From Nageia nagi (Eukaryota > Pinophyta), in NCBI GenBank assembly GCA_050084985.1, contig JBITNC010000001.1, forward strand, positions 164,486,001 to 164,550,000: DNA of 64,000 nucleotides. The letters are read 5' to 3'. Position numbers and translations under genes: made by a program. The notes below the pieces were generated by a model, which worked only from the letters and a program-made list of their open reading frames with translations, searched no databases and was not told where the DNA came from. Shown in pieces: positions 55,173-64,000 of this stretch. The stretch's first letter is position 1. Every line of letters begins with the position of its first letter.

Positions 55173-56956
55173 GATAATTAAACTCTCTACTTTAATGGAT
55201 CAAAGTATATTAGAGGGGTTGGATCAGGAATTGTGCTTATTAATACTCAAGGGGGACTCATTACCATGATATATAAGCTCATTTTTTATTATACAAATAA
55301 TATCACTAAATATGAAGTTTTGATCTTGGGCATGAAGGGAATAGCTATGCGCAATGATAATAATTTAAGCATTTATGGTACTAATTTTCAATTGATTATC
55401 AATCAAATCAATGGGCTCTACAATGATTAAGCTAAAATGTTGATCCCTTATAAGGAGTTAGTTGAATAAAATATCTTAAAATACTTCAAGAAAGTCAAGA
55501 TTAAGAGTATTCTAATAAATAATAATATGTTTACTAACACCATGGCTCATGCAACCTCATTAAATCCTATTCCAATAGAATTTTAGGAGACTATCATGAA
55601 GATCCAAAGACTAAATATTCCTTCTCATGTGTTAGAGAAACACATGATGATAGATTTCATTCACAATGAGCAAATAAAAGTCTTCTATGTTATACCTCAT
55701 GATCCATGGTATAAAGACATTTATGCACACCTTAAAGATGGCATCATTCCTGAAGCATTTAAAAAGAAATTCCAAAGAGCAAGGCTCAAGAATAAAATAA
55801 CAACATATGTTTTGATTAGTGATGTCTTGTACAAAAAGTCTTTTGATGGTGCTTTTCTTATATGTTTGCTTAAATATGAAGTTGGGAAAGCAATGTAGCA
55901 AGTGTATGAAAGCCAAAGCGAAGGATATTTTAATGATAAGTCAATATTTAATAAGCTCTTAAGATCATGTTATTATTTCCCATAAATGGAAAAATGTTAT
56001 TCCATTCATGTAAGAAAGTATGTGAGCTATTAAAAGCATACAAATGTTAAGTTAATCCTTTGTGTTATGTTGCATACAATGGTATCTCCTTGATCATTTT
56101 CTATTTGGGGAATAGATTTAGTAGGTGTGATTAATCCAAATTCAAGAGAAGGTCATAAGTTCATAATCATAACTATTGATTACTTCATAAAGTGGTTAGA
56201 GGAAACTCTATTAAGATCATCAAAAGGCCCTCAAATTGTTAAGTTCTTGATTTAAAATATCATAACAAGATTTGGTGTCCCTTCTCAAATTTTCATGGAT
56301 AATGGAAAGCAACTAAGGGTAAATGTTATAAATAATTTATGTAGGACCTTCTATATTCAACAAAACTTCTCATATCCTTATTATCCTTAAAATAATGTCT
56401 AAATTGAGGTAATAAATAAGACTAATATAAACATCCCTTGCAAGATAGTCTAAAAGAATTATATAAATTGGCATGAACAATTGGTATATGCACTCCGGGA
56501 AGTGCATATAGAAAAAGTATAAGATTAATAACAAGTTGTACCCTATACTCATTGATATATGGTGATGAATTTGTATTGCCTTTAGAACTAGAAATTCCAT
56601 CCCTATGAGTTTCTTTAGAGCATATCGTTGATGAAGAAAATAAATAAAAAATAATATTAAAATAAGTAGAAAGCCTTGATGAAAAGAGGATCCATTCTTT
56701 AGAACATATCAGGACATATCAAAATAAGATTGAGAGGTATTATGTAAATAATATTAGATAAAAGGAATTCAAAGTTGGGGAATTAGTGCTACAATACCAA
56801 GGATGAGAAATAAGATAAAGGAAAGTTTGATTTAATTAGATTAAGTCATACATAGTCATGGCTAAGTATCAAAATGGATCTTGTAAGTTGCAAAAAATTG
56901 AAGGCAAGGAAGATAAGCACTCTAATATCATGCATCTCAAACCCTTTTATGCATGA
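55173..56956 (+). pseudogene. Truncated Gypsy (Tat-type) pol remnant: second RNaseH and integrase
   Basis: Decayed frames show LYFNGSKYIRGVGSGIVLI, the YTNNITKYEVLILG and INQINGLYND parts of an archaeal-type RNaseH (55173-55429). A linker follows with KVFYVIPHDPWYKDIYAHLK (55596-55898). An integrase follows with FSIWGIDLVGVINP, TIDYFIKWLEE, FGVPSQIFMDNGKQL and a final NIMHLKPFYA ending in TGA 56954-56956. The final motif matches NIMHLRPFYT at the Gypsy-5 pol end. gag, protease and RT are missing. Much older than Gypsy-5 judging by the many stops and indels. Confidence 0.85.
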
Positions 56957-57920
56957 TAAAGTTAACCATGTGAAGTATAATTTTGTGTTTCCAATTTAGA
57001 ATGTGCTCATGAGTCTTCATTTACGTTTATCTCTAGTTCTTAAGTCATATTATAGTATGCTCTCCTAACATTAATAATGTCCAACCATAATTTCAAATAA
57101 TTATTGCATCATTTGGTTCAATAGAAAATACCTTTGAGTTGTTCACATAAAGTAAAATCTCAAAGTTAGCTTGTATGAATAGTTACCACCCAAATCAAGA
57201 GGGTCATTCAAAAAAAGATCTTTCAAGAAGTTCATCATCAAGGGAAAAATTATAAATCTAGAAATAAAATATCCATCATTAAGAGTGTTTTCAAGAAATT
57301 CCAACTTCATAGGTCTTCATAGTATAATGTGGATGTTGAGGGTGGTGTTGGTACTAATTTGATAATAAGTTCATTTCTTCAAATCTACATGTCATCCCTG
57401 AAAGGTAAGTATAAGTATCATTCTCTAACTCTAGTATTTGGTCATTTTCATTATCGAATCATAAGAAATATCATGCTCTAACCTTTCTATCCTTCCCAAT
57501 AGTACTTAGGGCAAAGGGTACCCACAATGGTGAAAACATCATGATGTTCACTATCCATTATATCATTATACCTTTGTTGGTTGGGTTTTAAATTAACCAT
57601 CATTATCTATGAATGGGTCATTATATGTTAGCATGATGATCTATTATTCCATGAATGGAACATAGTATATTTTTACGGTGATGCATTTGTTATATCATTC
57701 TTATTATATTAATTTGATATTTTCACTTTCTAATGATATATCTTTAGGAGATGAATATACATGCTTGTGAAGATGTTATTTTCTATCCTCTTATCATAAG
57801 TTCTTTGCATTTGATTGCATTGTATTTCCATAGTTGATTCAAAGCTACGTTGAGACAAGGAATTTTTTCAATCCTTTCTTTCCTTTGCAAGTATAATTAC
57901 ATTTCATTTATTTAAACTTA
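56957..57920 (+). other. Post-pol region of the Gypsy remnant
   Basis: AT-rich non-coding sequence up to a purine tract. No gene recognised. Confidence 0.5.
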
Positions 57921-58890
57921 TAAAGGGGGGCAAGTGTTGAAACCTATTTTGGATACCCTTATCCTAAATTATTTATAATATTATTTATTTAACAATATAT
58001 TATATCTTGTTATTATATCTCATATTATCATTTAAGCCAACATATGTGCTCTTCTCATGTTATTTCTCTTTTCATGTGCAAGGACCCTTGCATCGATGCT
58101 CTCCTGTAGGTGTGCATCATGGTGGTTCTTATTCCAATAAAAGGAGGTAAGGTAACATGAAAATACTATCAAATTATCATCTTGACAGTCACACTTAAAT
58201 ACTAAAAAGGCTTAGGTATCTTTCGACATCGTCTATTGAGATTGGGATATGTTATCATATGAGCATCTACCATTCATATTTCATAATATGTTGGATTATG
58301 CTTATCATATTTATTACATAATCGAGGATATGGATTGATAATTCTAACTTGTAAGGGAAATATCATCGATATTGACTATAGAATCTATGCTTAATTTCCT
58401 AGACATTTAGGTTGACATATAATATCATCTTCACTACTTAAGTCTTGTATTCCAAGGTTCCACCCTCATGACAATTCAGATCTTATAATGCGATTGATCA
58501 TATAGACCTAACATGATGGATATATCTCTCATGATCCCTCTCTCTTAGGTTTTAAGCATTATTGTTTTTAGTTCACATTTTTGTTATGCTTTAGATTATT
58601 ACATCCTTCATTAATCTATATATTTAGTGAATTTGTAAGATATAGAAGTCATTTAATAATGCCTTTCTATATTCATGTTATATATTTATTTACAATTACC
58701 TTAAAGGGTTGATTAAAAAATCTACACATATATTTCCTTGAAAGTCCAATGATTTATTTCGTTTATTACATTTTACAAATTAAAGAGCATTGTTGAAAAT
58801 AAACCATACTTATCCATTCAATTTTTATTTATGGATTAGAATGATATTCCCCATACCATGAAAATTATGGCTTGAAAATTACCATAATTG
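57921..58890 (+). repeat. Purine tract and probable 3' LTR of the older Gypsy remnant
   Basis: TAAAGGGGGGCAAG (57921-57934) followed by TGTTGAAACC is a plausible polypurine tract plus LTR start. The right end cannot be fixed because I could not find a partner LTR; it is set to just before the ~470 bp repeats. Confidence 0.45.
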
Positions 58891-58919
58891 TCATATCCTA
58901 GTAAACTTCAAATTTGAAA

Positions 58920-61210
58920 ATAATAAAATACTTATCTTGTTTAACTTATCAACATATTTTAAAATAATTTATCATCACACTTAATGGTAGGTGTGAGTGA
59001 GACTAAGTGCAAGTCCTTAAGTGATTTTGATGGAAGAGATACCCCTTGATTGTGGAAATCAAGCTAAATAAACCTCCATAAAAATTCAATTTTCATAAAA
59101 AACTTAACTATTTTATCTTAATTTTATTAGAAATAATCATTTAAATGCATAAGTAAAACATTTTAAAATATTGTCATCACAAATATCAAAATAAATTTAA
59201 TCAAGCTAAACACTTTATTTGAATTGAACTTATCATCTAAATTTCAACATACATAATTTAAACATTTAACAATAGACATACTTTTCTTATTGCAATATTT
59301 TTCATGCATTTTAATAATACATGATAATATTATCCACAAAAAATATTAGTAAATATAACTAATTTGAAATATCTCAATTTATGGGAAGTTAGAGTTCAAT
59401 TCTCACACCCTTTAGTATGTAAGTACATGTTACCAAATTGTGTTGATTGATGGTAGATATGGATGAGGCCAAGTGCATGTTCTAAGTGATTTTGATGGAA
59501 GAGATAACCCACAATTGTGATAATTAGGCTAAAGAAACCTTTATAAAGGGTTATTTTTCATTTAAAAAACTTTGTAATTTTATCTTAATTTTATCATAAA
59601 TAATAATTTAAATATATAAATAATATATTTAAAAATATTATCATCATACATATCAAAATATATTGAAACATATAAACAAGTTAAACAATTTATTTGAATT
59701 GAACCTATCATCTAAATTTTAACACAGAAAATTTGAACACCTAACAATAAATATATTTTTCTTATTGCAAAATTTTAATGCATTTTAGTAATACATGATA
59801 ACATTCTCCATAGAAAGTATTAGTAAATTTTAGCATGTTGAAATATCTCAAGTTATGGGAAGCTTAGGTTCAAATCTCACCCCCTTTAATATGTAAGTAC
59901 ATGACACCAAATCTTGTTGATTGATGGTAGGAGTAGATGAGACCAAGTGCAAGTCCTGAGTGATTTTGATAGAAAAGACACCTTTCAATTATGACAATGA
60001 AGCTATATAAATATTTATTAAAAAAATAATTTCCATAAAAAAATAAATTTGACTATTTTATGTTAATTTAATTAAAAAAATTTATTTAAATACATAAATA
60101 ATATATTTTAAAATATCACCATCACACATGCCAAAATATATCACAACATATTTAAACAAGCCAAACACTTTGTTTGAATTAAATCTATTATCTAAATTTT
60201 AACATACAAAATTTAAACACCTAAAATTTAAGACATACTTCACTTTTTTAACTTTTTAATGAAATTTAATAATTCATGAGAACATTCTCTAGATAAAGTA
60301 TTAGTAAATTGAAGTGTGTTGAAATATCTCAAGTTATGGGAAGCCAAGGTTCAAATCTCATTCCCTTTAGGACATAAGTACATGACATCAAATCTTGTTG
60401 ATTTATGGTAGGTGTAGATGAGACAAAGTTCAAGTTGAATAATTTTGATTGAAGAGATACTCCTTGATTGTGGCAATTATGCTAAAGAAACGTTTATTAA
60501 AAAATAATTTTTATTTAAAAAAACTTATGTTTTTATCTTAATTTTATTGGAAATAATCATTTAAATACATAAGTAATATATTTTAAAATATTATCATCAC
60601 ATCTATCAAAATGTATCAAAACATATTTAAACACTTTATTTGAATTGAACCTATCATTTAAATTTTAACATACAAAATTTAAACACCTAATAATAGACAT
60701 ACTTTTCTTATTGCAATTTTTTTTTTTATGCATTTTAATAATACATGACAACTTTCTCCCTATAAAATAATAGTAAATCTAATTCTATTGAAATATCTCA
60801 AGTTGTGAGAAGCCTAGGTTCAAGTCTCACCCCCTTTAGTAGTAAATACATGACACCAAATCTTTGCTTATTGATGGTTGTTGTAGATGAGACCAAAGTT
60901 CAAATCTCATCCCTTATAGTACGTAAGTACATGACAACAAACACGAAATGTTATTGATTGATGATAGATGTACATGAGATCAAGGTTCAAATCTCATCCC
61001 TTTTAGTACATAAGTACATGACACCAAACACCAAATATTATTGATTGATGGTAAATGTACATGATACCAAGGTCACATCCTCACTTAACTTCGATGAAAG
61101 AGATACCTTTCCACTATAAATAAACTTAAAAAACCTCTATAAAAAAATAATTTTCATTCAAAAAAAATTCAACAATTGCATCTTAATTTTTTTAAAAATA
61201 ATCATTGAAA
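58920..61210. repeat. Array of ~470 bp tandem repeats
   Basis: Units are anchored by TTGATTGATGGTAGGTGTAG at 58986, 59452, 59926, 60407 and 60876, giving spacings of 466, 474, 481 and 469. A shorter partial repeat follows at 60890-61070. Each unit has AAACACTTTATTTGAATTGA, TAGGTTCAAATCTCACCCCC and GTAAGTACATGACACCAAAT. Related units lie at 17481 and 17953 and in 32980-33060. GGTTCAAATC fits a tRNA-type B box, but no convincing A box or tRNA fold was found. Confidence 0.9.
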
Positions 61211-61693
61211 TACATAATTGAATATTATTAAACCCTTTTGTCTACGTAATGAGATTTGAACCTCGTCTATAACATTATCATTACTTTTTCAAATCCTTAG
61301 ATAAACATAAATGATATACATTTGATAGATCTCACCAACCGTATAATTTAAATATAATTAAAACAACGTGATTCATTAAATTAACATCAAGATTTAATAC
61401 ACCGGAGAATATTCTAGGGATAATCCGGCAAGGTATTAAACCATCCGTTCCTTTTATTAGCTTGAACACCACGCTGAGCGGAGATTCGCTTCCCCCGCCA
61501 CCGGTGGCGGCGATTGTCCCTCGGTGAAACTTCTCGGAAAAAAAAGCACCACCCCATTTACCACTCTTTCCCCACCCTCGCCTTCCCCATATTCGAAAGC
61601 CCTCAGACAAAACTCCACCGAACGTGTTGATCACCGCTCCCCTTCATGAAAAATTTCCTCCGCTCATAGGCCTTCCAGAAATCTACAGTCCCA
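61211..61693 (+). promoter_or_regulatory. Upstream region of the universal stress protein gene
   Basis: Base composition changes from AT-rich repeat to GC-rich at about 61440-61640. It contains a perfect 16 bp palindrome, CCGCCACCGGTGGCGG (61495-61510). Open frames here on the minus strand have no recognisable product. Confidence 0.5.
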
Positions 61694-61706
61694 TATATAT
61701 ATATAA
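61694..61706 (+). promoter_or_regulatory. TATA-like element of the universal stress protein gene
   Basis: TATATATATATAA ends 25 bases before the start codon. If it is the real TATA box the 5' untranslated region would be only a few bases; otherwise transcription starts farther upstream in the GC-rich part. Confidence 0.4.
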
Positions 61707-61731
61707 TTGATATTGAGATCTGCAGGCAATA

Positions 61732-62365
61732 ATGGCTCACGAGGCTTCGAGCCGCAAGATCGCCATAGCGGTAGACCTGAGCGACGAGAGCGCCTTCTCC
61801 GTCAAATGGGCGGTGGCGAACTATCTCCGCGAGGGGGACATAGTAATCCTTCTCCATGTCCGACCTACAAGCGTCCTTTACGGCGCCGATTGGGGCGCCA
61901 TAGATTTATCTCTCCTTTCCAAGGACGAGCAGGCGCAGCAGAAACTGGAGGACGATTTCGCCGCCTTTACTTCTTCCAAAGCTTCGGACATGGCGCAGCC
62001 CCTTGTAGAAGCAAATATCCCCTTCAGGATCCATATTGTCAAGGACCATGACATGAAGGAGAGGATTTGTCTCGAGGCCGAAAGGTTGGGAGTTAGTGCT
62101 GTTATTATGGGAAGCAAGGGGTTTGGGGCTTCGGCGGCTAGGAGGAGTTATAAGAGCAGGTTGGGGAGTGTTAGCGATTATTGTGTGCATCATTGTGTGT
62201 GTCCTGTTGTGGTCGTGCGGTATCCGGATGATACAGACTCTGGTGGTGCCGAGACTCCCGCGCCGACACAGATTGATGTGCTCCATGAAGTTCCTGAAGA
62301 AGAAGAGGAAATTGAGGATGAAGATGAAGATGAAGAGCAACATGTCGCTGAAGATGAAATAAAAG
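61732..62365 (+). CDS. Universal stress protein A-like protein, exon 1
   Basis: Starts at ATG 61732. Residues 8-50 (RKIAIAVDLSDESAFSVKWA, GDIVILLHVRPTSVLYGADW) form the first strands and helix of the USP (UspA) fold. Residues 98-165 include FRIHIVKDHDMKERICLEAE, VSAVIMGSKGFG and LGSVSDYCVHHCVCPVVVVR, with the G-x-x-G and GS residues of the ATP-binding type. The pattern is that of the plant PHOS32/PHOS34 subgroup, soluble stress-linked proteins. The tail (residues 188-208) is a strongly acidic E/D run. Read through, the frame would end at a TAA at 62371-62373. However, AAAAG|GTAAGT at 62361-62371 is an excellent splice donor, so I end the exon at 62365 (phase 1). Codon use is GC-rich, unlike the surrounding elements. 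The only apparently functional protein gene in the window. Confidence 0.9.
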
Positions 62366-63799
62366 GTAAGTAAATTGTCAAGATTATTTGTATTAGTAGT
62401 AGGACATTGTTGATGTGATTGGGTTTATTTAGGAGGAGTGGGAAATTACATGCTTAAGAAAATATCACTGCAAGGGGAGTCAAATTTTGGAGCTTGCTTT
62501 TGTTTCCATAATGTTGAAACATGAATCTTGACTAAAAACGCAAAGCCTAGAGTCAAATCTGCCCCACAGTGTCCAGATCTTGACATTTAAATAATTGTAT
62601 GTTTGAAGAAAACTGATAAGTAGGGGACAACTTAGTAGTTTGGTGTTCTAATTTTGGGGTTATAGTTTCAGGTCAACTAGCGTATATTGACATGTGGTTT
62701 GACGATGTTTAGGTTTTCTTTTAGTAGTTTTTAGGATGATTTGCAATTTTGCATATGCATTTATATTATTATGTTTATGTTTTATATAAACTTAAATGTT
62801 GTGTATGGTAGCAAACGTATTGTACATTCAGAAGCCATATGAAAATTCGTGAACTTGCCAGGGTGATTGGAAAGTTGGCAAGTTTCGTTCATGAACAAGT
62901 AAGATATTTTTGTTGGAAACAATGTTTAAAATGTTGAGGTTTTGGGTCCAATCACATCAAATTCCATATCCACCACTGGACCCTGCACAAGCATTTGCCC
63001 CAACAAGATGTTTTTTTTTTGTCTTGTGAAAAATAGTGCTTGCAATTTGGAGAATACTAAACTGAAATATGAAAATGGTGTCACAACGTTTTCAAAATAA
63101 TTAGTAATTCAGTTCAATCGGAGATCGATTGCTTATGTAGTCTAGTAAATGTTTGGTAAAATAATTGTTTGATGTTTTCTACCTAAGTCTATCTTATAAG
63201 GGAGCCTGTAACCAATAGTCAAAGACAGATGGCTAATTAAATTAATGATGTTTTCAATATCAAAGATCAACATTAGACAATTGAGGAGAATCTAGAATAG
63301 TGTGTATATATATATATATATATATATTGAATTTGACAACTTTTTACAAGAAAGAGAATTCTTGTCATATTAATTTTTAAGCGGCTGAAAAAAAACTTTT
63401 AGCCCCTCCTTTCATTTTTGCGAATTTGACAACTTTTTACAAGAAAGAGAATTCTTGTCATATTAATTTTTAAACGGCTTAAAAAAACTTTTAGCCTCAC
63501 CTTTCATTTGTGCTTGTGATTTACTTAACTGCCCCTGCTATTTTTAGGGAAAATATTCAATATTCTATTTTTCCTGTATTTCAAATGGTTTCATAAAATG
63601 AATCACCAGTGTCATGAAATTAGGGTCTGCAATTTCTTTAACCTCTATAATTATACATATAGCACAATTATTTTTACTTTCACACTTTCTGATTTTTCAT
63701 TGACTGATCTTCAAGCAGCATGTGACTTATTACTCTCAAACACATGACGAATTGCTGCTGTTTTTACAATTTTTTTTTTCTATCATTTCTCAATTTCAG
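62366..63799 (+). other. Probable intron of the universal stress protein gene
   Basis: Begins GTAAGT. T-rich, no coding potential, with a TA microsatellite (about 63305-63327) and a 93 bp tandem duplication. The acceptor is uncertain; candidates are CAATTTCAG at 63799 or a site beyond the window. Confidence 0.55.
63329..63512 (+). repeat. 93 bp tandem duplication in the intron
   Basis: GAATTTGACAACTTTTTACA starts copies at 63329 and 63422, each continuing with GAGAATTCTTGTCATATTAA and ACTTTTAGCC. Few differences, so it is recent. Confidence 0.88.
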
Positions 63800-63831
63800 A
63801 TCATGGTCAATATGTTCTTCTATTTTCATGA
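63800..63831 (+). CDS. Candidate last coding exon of the universal stress protein gene
   Basis: If splicing uses the acceptor TTTCTCAATTTCAG ending at 63799, the phase-1 exon would add DHGQYVLLFS and stop at TGA 63829-63831. This does not resemble the usual carboxyl end of plant relatives, so the true exon may lie outside the window. Confidence 0.25.
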
Positions 63832-64000
63832 AGAAATTCTATATAAATTTCGTGAATGTACTTTATACAAATAAACAAAATTACTTTGGTAAGAGTATTC
63901 AATCTATTTAGTGTCCATTGTTAGTATTCTTTTTCTTTTGTTTATTCTTTCTAATTATTTCACAACATTGTATTCAAAGAAGTCATCATGTTATGATGTC
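63832..64000. other. Right edge, no feature
   Basis: AT-rich sequence without coding potential; may be 3' untranslated region or intron. Confidence 0.4.

Noticed and set aside
58920-61210. tRNA genes
   Set aside because: GGTTCAAATC matches a B box but no cloverleaf or acceptor stem could be found.
61332-61634. Minus-strand 100-codon frame upstream of the stress-protein gene
   Set aside because: GC-rich promoter region; glycine/serine-biased chance frame without a domain.
61707-62051. Alternative frames overlapping the stress-protein exon on both strands
   Set aside because: Shadows of the real GC-rich coding exon, which has clear family motifs.

Overview
The window is nuclear DNA of a land plant and is almost entirely made of nested LTR retrotransposons. 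The elements are Ty1/Copia (order gag-PR-INT-RT-RNaseH, primer-binding sites of the initiator-Met tRNA type) and a 19.6 kb Ty3/Gypsy element of the Tat/Ogre type (RT, RNaseH, a second archaeal-type RNaseH, INT). The only clear single-copy host gene is a spliced universal-stress-protein gene at the right edge. Very large AT-rich repeat space, a long intron and captured fragments of host genes (one resembling WASH) suggest a large-genome seed plant, possibly a gymnosperm. That placement is inference only. LAYOUT: 1-155 and 7778-8620 are flanking DNA with the two halves of an older minus-strand reading frame. Copia-1 (156-7772, minus) lies in it, with a perfect ATTCT target duplication and LTRs differing at about 1 of 499 bases. 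Copia-2 (8621-17122, minus) has an AAGAT duplication and LTRs differing at about 6 of 524 bases. 17128-18374 holds units of a ~470 bp tandem repeat. Copia-4 (18375-32974, plus, AAGTC duplication) is inserted in that repeat. It lacks recognisable gag-pol and carries a fragment of an ARF-GAP (AGD/ACAP) gene. Copia-3 (23095-32355, plus, TGTAG duplication, LTRs differing at about 10 of 473 bases) is nested inside Copia-4, and its leader carries fragments resembling WASH and PPR genes. Gypsy-5 (34468-54069, plus, GAGTA duplication) has 2.67-2.68 kb LTRs. It has a coiled-coil extension before gag, a complete but decayed gag-pol, an additional sense ORF after pol with a duplicated module, and an antisense ORF before the 3' LTR. 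54075-58900 holds an older truncated Gypsy remnant. About 58920-61210 is an array of the same ~470 bp repeat. 61211-64000 holds the promoter, first exon and a long intron of the universal-stress-protein gene. HOW IT WORKS TOGETHER: none of the retrotransposons encodes an intact polyprotein. Nonsense codons in the Copia and Gypsy reading frames are nearly all explained by C-to-T (or G-to-A) change, as expected from methylated cytosine decay. Copia-1 and Copia-2 share a stop at the same integrase codon although Copia-1 inserted very recently, so that lineage was probably mobilised in trans. Points most worth a second look: (1) a copy-number-variable array of stem-loops with compensatory base changes between pol and the 3' LTR in all three Copia copies; (2) captured WASH-like, PPR-like and AGD-like gene fragments; (3) the two additional ORFs of Gypsy-5; (4) an array of TGACGTCA-type sites in the Gypsy LTR whose decay into TGATGTCA or TGACATCA can be seen by comparing the two LTRs.
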